Assembly: GCA_934230115.1 (NCBI GenBank)
Contig: CAKQEI010000034.1
Location: forward strand, 1-27,055
Reading direction: 5' to 3'
Source of the DNA: an uncultured Prevotella sp.
Lineage (GTDB): Bacteria; Bacteroidota; Bacteroidia; Bacteroidales; Bacteroidaceae
DNA length: 27,055 bases
Shown: positions 15,925-24,690 of the stretch, in pieces
How the letters are laid out: every line of letters begins with the position of its first letter
How positions within the stretch are numbered: the stretch's first letter is position 1
Notes under the pieces: model-generated
Database searches by the model: none
What the model saw: only the letters and a program-made list of their open reading frames with translations
Told to the model about the DNA's origin: nothing
Position numbers and translations under genes: made by a program

Positions 15925-18900
15925 ATGAAAAATATGAATATTCATCAACATAAACTTTCGTGCATTATAGCTTTGACGTTGGCTTGCTTATTAGCCAACA
16001 TCTCTCTTTATGCACAGACCCAAACAAGCGTGTTTGCGCATTATAAGGGCGTCAATGGCTTGGCTTACATTAACGGTATGCAGCAGGTGCACGAATATGA
16101 ATATACTTATTACGTGACCAAGGGCGAAAATATTGAATTGCCGCTGCCATTTGAGGGTTACAGTTCTGAAGGCAATAAACGTGACGAGCCCAAAGGTTAT
16201 ATCAGATGGTATGACTATAAGACAGACATGAAAGCCACTAACCTGTCAATTTATAAAAGTACCGACAGTTCGGTTAAGACCCAAAGTTTGCTTAAGACTG
16301 TATGCGATGCCGACGGTAAAGACCGAGGACTGTTTTCATGGAAAGACAAAACCAACGACGAGCCTAAGGGTCCCAACCGTTATACAATTGGAGTAAACTA
16401 TACCGCACCTGCTGAAGCCGACAACAAGGATTGGGCAGGTGAGGACATAGCGTGCGACGTAAGCCGATATACCGACTTCGATGCAGTAACCGTAACATCC
16501 GAAGATGGAACTGCTACTACCGACCAGGTCTTCACACATGAGCCTACACTTCAAATTCGATATATATTCCATATACGTTCGGCAAAGCAAATGGCTGAGA
16601 ATATCATTAAGACAACCTCGGCTGACCTCCGTGGCAAGTATTCCGACATTACTATTGAGGATAATAAAAGAATTGTGTTTGGAGCGAAGGATGAAAATTC
16701 AAATGTTGCTCTAAAAGTGAATTACAAATCCAACTGCTATTTCTTTTATCCTATCAAAACAGAAAAAAAACATCTTTATGCTGCCGACGAAAAATACTTG
16801 ATAAAGTCGTCTGACTACGATAAAAGCAATTTATTGCAAGCAAACGATTTCGTATGGCGTGTTTATGATGAAAAAAAGGAAAACTATACTGTTTTGTTTT
16901 CTCATAACAATATCCAGATGAACTCTTTGTGGAGCAATATGAAAACCGTGATGAACAATTCAAATGGTTGGAAAAACTTAGAAGGGGGTGGCGGAACAAA
17001 GCCACAAATTACTTTTGGCAGTACACTTTATTTCGTAGTATACGCAAAAAACGGAGATAATCTTGCCCCTATCGCCAACTTCGAAGTTCTATACCAAAAT
17101 TCCTATCCTAAAACCATAGACCAAATTAACGAGGATGGAGACACCGAGCGCAACCTCGATTACTTCGAGAATCATTATCAGCAAGCGACAAATCCCATAT
17201 CATTTGATAACGACAACAACACCCTTACTTTCGACTCTCCACGTTCTGACAATGTCTGGTCTCAATATGCGTCAAGGTGGGACAGACGCGCCTACGGATA
17301 TGCCTACCAGCAACTGTACAAATATGCCTGTCCTAAAGATTATCTTTTGACTCATGGAGAATATGGCATATTCAAGAGTATAAACATAAATGCGGTGATA
17401 CACCAAGGAGCTGCGGGCGACCGTATATTGAACGACCGCACATGTGCACTAACTGGCGGCAAACAGTATGGCTATTTCATATATTTTGACGCTTCTGATG
17501 AAAGCCGACAAATAGCGGCAATTGATTTTAAGTCTGACCTCTGTTCAGGAGCCAAGCTTATTTTCTCTGCTGCTGTGGCAGATGCAACTTCGAAAGATGC
17601 ACCTACCCGGCCTCAAGTAATGTTCAAATTATACGGCGTTATTAAAGATGAGAACGACAAGGTGACATATAAGCGACTGCTTACATCTTTCTCGTCTGGC
17701 GACTTTAATACAAATACGAAAGGCGAACGATTGTTTGGCAAATGGTACCAGGTGTACAGCCGTATTTTGATTCGTAAAAACACTGGAGTGGAGAATTTCT
17801 CCGACTTCCGTATTGAAGTGGTCAACATGTGCAATGGCACTTCTGGTGCCGACTATGCCATCGACGACATCCGACTCTATATACAACATGCCAAGCTGGA
17901 CGTGATGCAGAACGAGCCTGTATGTCCCGAATTTAAATCAACAACCGCTCCAAACAACATCACGCTCAAGATAGCCGCACATTATGACAATGTGCAGGCC
18001 ATGGTTGGCGAACAAACTGCCTCCAAGCTCTTCTATCGTATATGCGACTTAAGCGGCAACCCGCTTACCTACATCGACTACGATGGCGACGGCTCTGCCG
18101 ATGAGTATGGCACAGCCGAAGTTCCTGCCAATTATGACAAAGACAAGATGCTGCCAAGCTATGCAGCTGGTGGCAGCTCTACTACTCCTATGTTCTATCT
18201 TGACCCAGAGAAGCACATAATGCTCACTCTTGCCAACCGTCATTTCGACTTGCCGTTAGGCCAGAAGTTCTACGTGTCGGTAGCTTATCCCGACGACGAC
18301 AATCCTCTTCTGCCAGGAACATGGGGAAAGCCTACTGACGCTTGCTCTACATATAGCTCCGATTTCGAGATAGTAAGAGAAAATCTTGTCATATCGGATG
18401 CCAACGGCAATGTTGTCACTACCATACGTGTGTCGTGTGATGCCAACCGCACTCCCGATGTCAATATTAACGCTAAGCTTGAGACTGCCGACAACATTGG
18501 TGGTGGAAGCATAACGCTTACGAAAGTGAAGTTCGACTGGTTCCTTAGCGAACTTAACAAGGACAATGATTTCGCAACTATAACGAATTTGCAACAAGCC
18601 CTTAGGGAGTATCGTGACAAATATCCCGAAGCCACTGGGCTTGATGCAGGATATGAAGCCGTTAATTCCACATATTATAATATATTGAAGACATATATTG
18701 ATGCAAAACGACTTGTCCTTTCCGCCAACAACAATCTCGACAACTACAAGTTTGAAAGGAATATGATTGGAACATATAAGATTGCTGCCATCCCTATCGC
18801 CACACAGATTCAGGAAGGCTCAAGCTTTATAACCTATCATATATGTCCCGATCCGATGTACTTCACCCTGCGTGTTGTAGAGAATGGCCCTAAACTTACG

Positions 18901-21345
18901 CTTGGCTTTAAGGATGTGGTATATCCCAACGATGAGCGTGCCGTGCGCATAGGTTTGCCACAAATCAAGGCGATGTTGAACAAAACCCAATATCTGAATC
19001 TGCCTGTCACAAGTCTTGAAAGCAGCACTCCTATTGTGTTTGAACATGAGTCTGAGGTATTCATATCTGAAACCAACGACCCAACTTTCGACATCAACAA
19101 TCAGATAATTGGCACAATACACAACCCTACTCTTAATACAACTGACGGTGTATTAGGCATTCAGTTCAACACGTCTGCCCTTACCACATTCCACGAGGAC
19201 TACTGGTATGAGCTTAACTTCTCCTATAAGCAACAGCAAGGCACAGGCACAACAGCCACCATAACATGTCCAGGCGAGATGTTCATCACGTTTAAGATTG
19301 TGCCAGAATACCTGACGTGGAACTCCACGCCCGACAACAGGCTCAATGCCAACTGGAACAACGACCTCAACTGGATGCGCTCTACTGCTCAGGAAATCTA
19401 CGATGCACAATATACCGACTATGGCACGGCATCCACATACAAAGGCAACCCCTTCGACAACAAGTTGACACGACAAATGTCCTACAGCCCTATGAAGTTC
19501 TCGAAGGTTACCATTCCCGACCAGACCGGCAAGGTGTATCCCACACTCGGCAACATAGTCTACCGTGAGGGCAACAACATCGCCACCAAGCTTAACAACG
19601 CCAAGGGTGACGAACCCACCACCAACATCAGATACGACATGACTGTGAAGTGGAACTACTACACCAGCGACCATTCGGACAATGGCGACGGAGTGTTCAG
19701 CTGTGAGACTCTCAAGGGTAATCTATGCGACGAGATTTACTTCAAGCCGCAAGCTGAGCTTATCAACCAAAACTATCTTGTCTACCAAAAGGCCTATGCC
19801 GAAACAGAGGTTGAGAAAAACAAATGGAACATCTTGTCATCGCCACTTAAGTCTACTTACTCGGGCAACTTCTATGCGCCTAAGACTGACGGCAGACAGG
19901 AGACCAAGGCGTTTGAGCCTATCACATTCAGCACTACCTACAACAGCCGCACCGTTGCTCCCGTTTACCAGCGCAACTGGGACAGCAACGGCAAGGAAGT
20001 GGCAGAAGTGGTAGATGGCATTACACGTTATTATAATGCCTACGACTACGACGGTTCGGTTCGCATCGACACCATCACGGATAGGTCGATGAATGTGGAG
20101 TCGTTGTATTGGAGTCATGTATATAATAAGGTGGGCGAGAAATACGACAATGGCAAGGGATTTGCTCTTAAGTCCGGAGACGACTATTCCACAACCTTAG
20201 CCAACAAGTCGCTCTTCCGTCTGCCTAAGCAGGATGTCAGCTACGACTATTATAAGGCCGATGGTTCAGCAAACGAGTCCTTAAGAGAGGTGATAGACAC
20301 TACGGGCATATACAAATTGCTCGTGTCTTATGATGCGGCTGAAGATGCTTTAAGTAGGATTATGCAGCCTCTTGACAACAACACCCACAACACGAACAGA
20401 TACTACATCGTGGGCAACCCCTACACAGCCACTATCAGCATGTACAACTTCCTGAAAGGAAACCCATGCTTCGAGCGCAAAGTGTGGACAATGGTCAACG
20501 GCGAGCTTGCTGCCTACAGCATTCCTGAGGGTGACTACAACCGCAGGCAGGACGTGCTCATTGCTCCTATGCAGGCTTTCTTTGTTAAGTTGAAGAAAGG
20601 CGAAACGGCTACAAGTGCCTATTTCACATCGCCCATGACCATAGACCGATGGATTGTTGGCGGTAAAAGTGGAGCTGCAAACATACCTGAAATCAGCATC
20701 AACGCAATAGCAGACAAAAGACAATGCGCCACAGCCAAAGTTGTGCTGCGCGAAGATGCAAGTGCCGACTTCATCAACGAAGAAGACATTGAGTTGCTCA
20801 ACAATACCGACATCAACGACATGCCACAAATATACACCATTGCCGGCGACCAGGCTGCAGCACTCAACACTCTGCCAAGCATCAATTTCCTGCCTTTCGG
20901 AGTGATAGCCAAGCAGGACGGATGGGTAGAGAGGAATGGAGTCAAGATAGCAGTTGAGTTGACGCCCAACAGAAATCTTAAAACTCCATTGTATGTGCTC
21001 GATGCCAAGACCGGGACATTCTCTCTCGCCGATCATCCTATAGAGATTGTCGCCAACGAGCATGGCAGATACTACATCACCACATCCAAGTATACCACCA
21101 ATGTGGAGAAGACAGAAGTGAACCTTGTGCGTTGCTTCTCAGCACAGGATGGCACCATTACTGTTTGCTCGCCAAACAAAGCTTTAAGCTCTGTCAAGGT
21201 TTACACCATCGACGGAATGCTCATAGCTTCAGAGCTTGACATCAATGCTGCATCATGGCAGAAACATGTTGCACGGGGTGTTTATGTCGTCAAGACGGAG
21301 GCTGCCCACCACAAAACGGCAACATTCAAGCTAACAGTAAAATAA
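15925..21345 (+). CDS. Giant secreted surface protein with type IX-like C-terminal sorting domain
   Basis: This 1806-residue protein has a signal peptide (cleavage near LYAQ-TQ), no lipobox and many scattered cysteines. A jelly-roll-like region spans roughly residues 495-655, ending SGADYAIDDIRLY. DYDGDGSADE at 718-727 matches a calcium-binding loop. Residues about 1130-1520 are rich in Trp/Asn (LTWNSTPDNRLNANWN), and YIVGNPYTATISMYNF near 1495 is common in large exported Bacteroidetes proteins. The last 75 residues, with SSVKVYTIDGMLI and GVYVVKTE through TFKLTVK, look like a type A type IX sorting domain. AAGGAG at 15917-15922 is unusually close to the first ATG, and ATG 15934 is better spaced. 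It may be a pilus-associated adhesin. No VWA MIDAS motif was seen. Confidence 0.75.
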   Translation: MKNMNIHQHKLSCIIALTLACLLANISLYAQTQTSVFAHYKGVNGLAYINGMQQVHEYEYTYYVTKGENIELPLPFEGYSSEGNKRDEPKGYIRWYDYKTDMKATNLSIYKSTDSSVKTQSLLKTVCDADGKDRGLFSWKDKTNDEPKGPNRYTIGVNYTAPAEADNKDWAGEDIACDVSRYTDFDAVTVTSEDGTATTDQVFTHEPTLQIRYIFHIRSAKQMAENIIKTTSADLRGKYSDITIEDNKRIVFGAKDENSNVALKVNYKSNCYFFYPIKTEKKHLYAADEKYLIKSSDYDKSNLLQANDFVWRVYDEKKENYTVLFSHNNIQMNSLWSNMKTVMNNSNGWKNLEGGGGTKPQITFGSTLYFVVYAKNGDNLAPIANFEVLYQNSYPKTIDQINEDGDTERNLDYFENHYQQATNPISFDNDNNTLTFDSPRSDNVWSQYASRWDRRAYGYAYQQLYKYACPKDYLLTHGEYGIFKSININAVIHQGAAGDRILNDRTCALTGGKQYGYFIYFDASDESRQIAAIDFKSDLCSGAKLIFSAAVADATSKDAPTRPQVMFKLYGVIKDENDKVTYKRLLTSFSSGDFNTNTKGERLFGKWYQVYSRILIRKNTGVENFSDFRIEVVNMCNGTSGADYAIDDIRLYIQHAKLDVMQNEPVCPEFKSTTAPNNITLKIAAHYDNVQAMVGEQTASKLFYRICDLSGNPLTYIDYDGDGSADEYGTAEVPANYDKDKMLPSYAAGGSSTTPMFYLDPEKHIMLTLANRHFDLPLGQKFYVSVAYPDDDNPLLPGTWGKPTDACSTYSSDFEIVRENLVISDANGNVVTTIRVSCDANRTPDVNINAKLETADNIGGGSITLTKVKFDWFLSELNKDNDFATITNLQQALREYRDKYPEATGLDAGYEAVNSTYYNILKTYIDAKRLVLSANNNLDNYKFERNMIGTYKIAAIPIATQIQEGSSFITYHICPDPMYFTLRVVENGPKLTLGFKDVVYPNDERAVRIGLPQIKAMLNKTQYLNLPVTSLESSTPIVFEHESEVFISETNDPTFDINNQIIGTIHNPTLNTTDGVLGIQFNTSALTTFHEDYWYELNFSYKQQQGTGTTATITCPGEMFITFKIVPEYLTWNSTPDNRLNANWNNDLNWMRSTAQEIYDAQYTDYGTASTYKGNPFDNKLTRQMSYSPMKFSKVTIPDQTGKVYPTLGNIVYREGNNIATKLNNAKGDEPTTNIRYDMTVKWNYYTSDHSDNGDGVFSCETLKGNLCDEIYFKPQAELINQNYLVYQKAYAETEVEKNKWNILSSPLKSTYSGNFYAPKTDGRQETKAFEPITFSTTYNSRTVAPVYQRNWDSNGKEVAEVVDGITRYYNAYDYDGSVRIDTITDRSMNVESLYWSHVYNKVGEKYDNGKGFALKSGDDYSTTLANKSLFRLPKQDVSYDYYKADGSANESLREVIDTTGIYKLLVSYDAAEDALSRIMQPLDNNTHNTNRYYIVGNPYTATISMYNFLKGNPCFERKVWTMVNGELAAYSIPEGDYNRRQDVLIAPMQAFFVKLKKGETATSAYFTSPMTIDRWIVGGKSGAANIPEISINAIADKRQCATAKVVLREDASADFINEEDIELLNNTDINDMPQIYTIAGDQAAALNTLPSINFLPFGVIAKQDGWVERNGVKIAVELTPNRNLKTPLYVLDAKTGTFSLADHPIEIVANEHGRYYITTSKYTTNVEKTEVNLVRCFSAQDGTITVCSPNKALSSVKVYTIDGMLIASELDINAASWQKHVARGVYVVKTEAAHHKTATFKLTVK

Positions 21346-21353
21346 CCACGCTT

Positions 21354-22217
21354 ATGACCAGAACAACTATTCTAAAGCTTATACTCCCCCTGCTATTGTG
21401 CCTGCCAACTCTTGTTGGCAAGGCACAATCATCATTCCCCTACCCCTCCATTCCCGACTCATTGCGCGAGCCTCATCAGCGTGCACAGTATCTCGTGAGC
21501 CACTACTGGGACTGCTACGACTTTGCCGACACCACCCTGCTCCACATCCAGGAAATAGCCGAGCTTGGCTTTGTCAACTTTGTCGACCTTATGAGGAGCG
21601 ACATAGCTAAGGATTGCGCGCGAGAGGGGATGCTGACGTTCGCAAGCCGTCTGCTTAAGCCGAGCCAGGACTACTTCGTCGACCTTGCCGAGAAATACCT
21701 CTACGACTGGGCATCGCCCATGCGCAACGACTCGCTCTACACCATCTTCGCAGATGCCCTTGCCGAGACAGGACACAACGACACGCGACTGGAATGGCTG
21801 AAACAGCAGCTCGGCAAGAATGCCGTGGGCTCGGCTCCTGCCGACATCAGCCTGACCATGCGCAACGGATTGCACACTAAGCTGAGCGACATAGCTGCCG
21901 ACTATGTGGTGGTGATGTTCTATCAGCCCGACTGCGAGGAGTGCCAACAGGCGGTGGAGCGTCTGCACGGCATCCATCCCATCTGCTACAACAAAGCCCC
22001 GACTGTATACCTCGCCATCTACTACGGCGACGATATTGACCTTTGGCGCAAGTCTGCCCTCGCCTTCCCCGACTCATGGCTCGACTGCTACAACACCGAC
22101 AACAGCATCATCCAACACAACACCTATCACATACGCCACACGCCATCCTTGTATGTGATAGACCAAAAACAACACAAGGTTGTGAGGAAAGACTTAGGTT
22201 TTCGCGATTTTAAATAG
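21354..22217 (+). CDS. Secreted DUF5106 / thioredoxin-like protein
   Basis: The 287-residue product starts at ATG 21354, 8 bases after the giant protein gene. An upstream in-frame start would overlap that gene and lacks a signal peptide. The chosen start gives a signal peptide ending VGKAQ. Residues about 30-150 fit DUF5106, with the HYWDCYDFADTTLL motif. The C-terminal half is a thioredoxin fold with a CEEC active-site motif in FYQPDCEECQQAVERLHG. Proteins of this type are periplasmic thiol-disulfide oxidoreductases or reductase-like. Being last in the operon behind cysteine-rich exported proteins, it may handle their disulfides. That is inference. The cis-Pro region is represented by HTPSLYVID. 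Confidence 0.8.
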   Translation: MTRTTILKLILPLLLCLPTLVGKAQSSFPYPSIPDSLREPHQRAQYLVSHYWDCYDFADTTLLHIQEIAELGFVNFVDLMRSDIAKDCAREGMLTFASRLLKPSQDYFVDLAEKYLYDWASPMRNDSLYTIFADALAETGHNDTRLEWLKQQLGKNAVGSAPADISLTMRNGLHTKLSDIAADYVVVMFYQPDCEECQQAVERLHGIHPICYNKAPTVYLAIYYGDDIDLWRKSALAFPDSWLDCYNTDNSIIQHNTYHIRHTPSLYVIDQKQHKVVRKDLGFRDFK

Positions 22218-22237
22218 CTCCTGCCTCTCTTTTTTTC

Positions 22238-22852
22238 TTATTTCGACAGTCCGTAAAGCTTAGCGTCAATCTTCCGGGTGATATTGGCGAAAGCCTCGGG
22301 GTCGGACTCAAACTTCTGTGTGTCGCCATCCACGATAATCAGGTTGCCCTTATACTGGCTAATCCATTGCTCGTAGCGGTCGTTGAGTCCCATGAGATAG
22401 TCGGTGCGTATTGTGCGCTCGCATTCTCTTCCGCGCTTGCCTATCTGGCTTATAAGGTTGGGCACGGTGGAGCGTATGTAGATCATGAGGTCGGGCAACT
22501 TCACGAGCGTCATCATCGTGTCGAAGAGGTCGGAGTAGTTGTCGAAGTCGCGGTCGGTCATATATCCCTGTCCATGAAGGTTGGGCGCAAAGATGCAGGC
22601 GTCCTCAAAGATGGTTCGGTCCTGGATGATGTCCTTGTCGCTATGGCTTATCTCCACCACTTCCTTGAATCGCTTGTTTAGGAAATAAATTTGCAGATTG
22701 AACGACCATCTCGCCATGTCGTTGTAGAAATCGTCGAGATAAGGGTTGTGCTCCACAGGTTCGAAACGCGGCGACCAGTTGTATTTCTTTGCCAACATCT
22801 TGGTCAGGGTGGTCTTTCCGCTGCCAATGTTTCCGGCTATAGCTATATGCAT
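22238..22852 (-). CDS. Deoxynucleoside kinase (second of a tandem pair)
   Basis: This 204-residue cytoplasmic enzyme phosphorylates deoxynucleosides for nucleotide salvage. It has the P-loop GNIGSGKTT at 7-15, the IIQDRTIFED motif holding the catalytic Asp-Arg pair, and a LID-type Arg cluster in KRGRECERTI. It directly follows the paralogous kinase gene, with one base between that gene's stop and this ATG, so the two are co-translated. The substrate could be deoxyadenosine or deoxyguanosine, but specificity cannot be read by eye. It converges with the DUF5106 gene across a 20-base gap. Confidence 0.9.
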   Translation of the reverse strand: MHIAIAGNIGSGKTTLTKMLAKKYNWSPRFEPVEHNPYLDDFYNDMARWSFNLQIYFLNKRFKEVVEISHSDKDIIQDRTIFEDACIFAPNLHGQGYMTDRDFDNYSDLFDTMMTLVKLPDLMIYIRSTVPNLISQIGKRGRECERTIRTDYLMGLNDRYEQWISQYKGNLIIVDGDTQKFESDPEAFANITRKIDAKLYGLSK

Positions 22853-22853
22853 T

Positions 22854-23492
22854 TTATTGTTGTTGTTTTGTAGGATGAGTGATACTAATGGGGAAGACGG
22901 CGTCTATCTTCTCGGTTATGAGCGCGAAGTCCTCAGGGCGCGTCTTGTAGTCGAGTTCGTCGACATCAATAATGAGCACCTTTCCCTTGTATTTGTTGCT
23001 GATGAAGTCGTCGTAGCGGTCGTTGAGTCCTTGCAGATACTCTACTGGTATCGTCTGCTCACAAGCCCTTCCTCTCTTCTGTATGTTCTGCACGAGGTGT
23101 GGCACGGACGCCCTGAGATAAATCATGAGGTCGGGCAGCTGCACCTTCTCCACCATAATCTCGTAGAGCTCCATATAAGTCTCGAAGTCGCGGTCGGACA
23201 TGTTGCCTTGCGCGTAGTTGTTGGCTGTAAACACGAACACTCCCTCATGGAGAGTGCGGTCTTGAATCACCATGTTGCCTGATTTGGAAAACTCGAGCAC
23301 GTCCTTGAAGCGTTCCTTCAGGAAAAACACCTCCATAGCAAACGACCACCTCTGCAAGTCCTGGTAGTAGTCGTCCATATATGGATTGTCCACCACAGCC
23401 TCATAACGCGGCTCCCATTGGTAATGCTTGGCAAGCATCTCCGTCAGCGTTGTCTTGCCGCAACCGATATTTCCTGCTATTCCTATATACAC
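22854..23492 (-). CDS. Deoxynucleoside kinase (first of a tandem pair)
   Basis: The 212-residue protein is a paralogue of its downstream neighbour, with P-loop GNIGCGKTT, catalytic IQDRTLHEGVF and LID segment KRGRACEQTI. It begins at GTG (23490-23492); the conserved MYIGIAGNIG sequence starts right there and no upstream in-frame ATG is available. Paired kinases encoded side by side recall the dAK/dGK heterodimer of Lactobacillus. A heterodimer here is inference. The promoter box at 23533-23540 lies about 40 bases upstream. Confidence 0.9.
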   Translation of the reverse strand: MYIGIAGNIGCGKTTLTEMLAKHYQWEPRYEAVVDNPYMDDYYQDLQRWSFAMEVFFLKERFKDVLEFSKSGNMVIQDRTLHEGVFVFTANNYAQGNMSDRDFETYMELYEIMVEKVQLPDLMIYLRASVPHLVQNIQKRGRACEQTIPVEYLQGLNDRYDDFISNKYKGKVLIIDVDELDYKTRPEDFALITEKIDAVFPISITHPTKQQQ

Positions 23493-23532
23493 TTGTTGAA
23501 ATCTGAATATTTTGTGAAATTAAAAAACTATG

Positions 23533-23540
23533 CAAAGTTA
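23533..23540 (-). promoter_or_regulatory. -7 promoter box for the deoxynucleoside kinase pair
   Basis: The minus strand reads TAACTTTG, matching TAnnTTTG, about 40 bases before the GTG start. The surrounding gap (23493-23638) also carries the oppositely oriented promoter of the mntA-hepT pair. Confidence 0.5.
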
Positions 23541-23581
23541 ATAAAAAAAGTATAGAGAAAGAAATAATATAGCTATCACAG

Positions 23582-23612
23582 TTTGTGGATTGACAAAAAA
23601 GATGTATATTTG
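23582..23612 (+). promoter_or_regulatory. Promoter of the mntA-hepT pair
   Basis: TTTG at 23582-23585 and TATATTTG at 23605-23612 match the -33 and -7 consensus elements with a 19-base spacer. The start codon lies 26 bases downstream of the -7 box. A TTGACAAAAA sequence between the elements (from 23590) recurs at 25087, upstream of the hsdM remnant. Confidence 0.6.
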
Positions 23613-23638
23613 CTGCGAAGAAAAAGAAGATACAATAT

Positions 23639-23935
23639 ATGAAAACGACAAAAGAGTGTATATCGTTGATAGAATCTCATGCCGAAGAACTAAGAACGCT
23701 GTTCGGCATAAAATCATTGCGCATATTCGGTTCGGTCTCACGCAACGAACAGAAAGAAGGTAGCGATGTTGACGTGTGTGTGGACATGGAGCCAAAAGCA
23801 TTCTTGGTTGTTCGCTTAAAACGTTTCCTTGAAAATCTGCTTCAATGCTCTGTCGATGTCGTAAGAATGCACAAGCATATCAATCCATATTTGCTTGAGG
23901 AAATTGATAAGGATGGAATTTATGTTATCCAATAA
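23639..23935 (+). CDS. mntA: MntA-type minimal nucleotidyltransferase antitoxin
   Basis: This 98-residue protein is a minimal nucleotidyltransferase with the GS-x10-D-x-D signature: Gly31-Ser32 in FGSVSRNEQ, then Asp43 and Asp45 in SDVDV, and a possible third acidic residue, Asp73, in VDVV. In characterised MntA-HepT systems this enzyme adenylylates a tyrosine of the HepT toxin and so inactivates it. The gene overlaps the hepT reading frame by about 14 bases, as expected for a translationally coupled pair, and has a consensus promoter. The catalytic residues are intact, suggesting a working antitoxin. Activity is inferred from the family. Confidence 0.88.
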   Translation: MKTTKECISLIESHAEELRTLFGIKSLRIFGSVSRNEQKEGSDVDVCVDMEPKAFLVVRLKRFLENLLQCSVDVVRMHKHINPYLLEEIDKDGIYVIQ

Positions 23936-24299
23936 ATTAAATGGATTGTTGGTTCAGATAAGAACAGCAATAATACAGTTGAAAGAATGGAATAATAATG
24001 TTCAGAGTTCTGACGATTATTATTGTTCACCTGACGGCATGAAGAATCTTGCTGCCAGTTGTATGCTTATTGAGGCTATTGGAGAGGGTGTCAAGCAGAT
24101 TGATAAAATCACAGATGGTAAATTATTGGTTAAACGACCAGAAATCCCATGGAAGGACGTTATTGGCATCCGTAATCATATTGCTCATGGTTATTTCGAT
24201 ATTGATGGTGATATGGTGTTTGATGTCATCAAAAATGATTTGGATTCTTTATTGGAAGCAATAGAGTATTTTATAGGAGATCCTAATGTAGAGAAATAA
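23922..24299 (+). CDS. hepT: HepT-type RNase toxin (DUF86/HEPN)
   Basis: The 125-residue all-helical protein carries the HEPN RNase motif Rx4HxY as R84-NHIA-H89-G-Y91. Arg and His are the catalytic pair, and the Tyr is the residue modified by MntA in characterised systems. I chose ATG 23922 because AAGG lies about 9 bases upstream; ATG 23913 is a possible alternative adding three residues. The reading frame overlaps the end of mntA. The pair is probably a toxin-antitoxin module, cytoplasmic, with the toxin cutting RNA (tRNA in studied cases). No truncation is apparent. Confidence 0.87.
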   Translation: MLSNKLNGLLVQIRTAIIQLKEWNNNVQSSDDYYCSPDGMKNLAASCMLIEAIGEGVKQIDKITDGKLLVKRPEIPWKDVIGIRNHIAHGYFDIDGDMVFDVIKNDLDSLLEAIEYFIGDPNVEK

Positions 24300-24422
24300 A
24301 ATTATGATAGATAATTACACACAAATCTGTACCGCCATTGGTTGTAATCTGATACATGTCAATAGATTGCCTAAACAGAAGAGATAAGAAAGAGTTCTTT
24401 AACAATAAAACGAAATAGTATT

Positions 24423-24575
24423 ATGGCACAGATGAAATTGATACCGGCAGACAATATGAAAGATAAACTTTGGGGCAAAAGAGGCACCCCAGAGCGTGAA
24501 GCAATGGAAACCAAGCTCAAAGAAGATGTAAATGCCTACATTGTAGGAGATAACCTTGACCACAATGAGGTATGA
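24423..24575 (+). pseudogene. Remnant of an XRE-family antitoxin (N-terminal part)
   Basis: A 50-codon frame encodes MKLIPADNMKDKLWGKRGTP followed by ERE, KLKEDVNAYIVGDNL and an abrupt DHNEV end. That pattern is the N-terminal arm of HigA-like XRE antitoxins in Bacteroidetes, which normally continue into a helix-turn-helix of about 60 residues. Here the DNA-binding domain is missing, and no partner RelE-like toxin gene precedes it. I regard it as a decayed fragment, though a short expressed peptide cannot be excluded. The 120 bases between hepT and this frame show nothing recognisable. Confidence 0.55.
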
Positions 24576-24648
24576 AGACAGCATGAAGGCCTACCGAGAT
24601 ATTGTCAACGCAATTAGAACTGCGGAATACCTAAAACAAGCCAACTGA
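24565..24648 (+). pseudogene. Possible tail fragment of an Rpn/PD-(D/E)XK-type protein
   Basis: A 27-codon stretch reading MRYEDSMKAYRDIVNAIRTAE and ending YLKQAN resembles the helical region near the C-terminus of Rpn-family nucleases, where 'Y-x-x-S-L-K-x-Y-R-D' followed by 'A' and an acidic helix is common. It overlaps the end of the antitoxin remnant in another frame, and its stop codon lies in the left arm of the following hairpin. The assignment rests on pattern memory of a short segment and is tentative. Confidence 0.3.
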
Positions 24649-24684
24649 CTTTAGGCGCAAAGTCAAAAGTCAGTTGGCTTTTAA
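24638..24684. terminator. Perfect 15-bp hairpin, probable intrinsic terminator
   Basis: AAGCCAACTGACTTT at 24638-24652 is exactly complementary to AAAGTCAGTTGGCTT at 24666-24680, with a 13-base loop, followed by TTA to complete a short T run. It closes the plus-strand toxin-antitoxin region and lies just before the end of the minus-strand fragment at 24691. An AAAAC stretch on the left side makes weak bidirectional use possible. Confidence 0.75.
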
Positions 24685-24690
24685 GAGAGG

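Noticed and set aside
22218..22237. Terminator between the DUF5106 gene and the kinase genes
   Set aside because: There is a T-rich run but no hairpin that I could pair in the 20-base gap.
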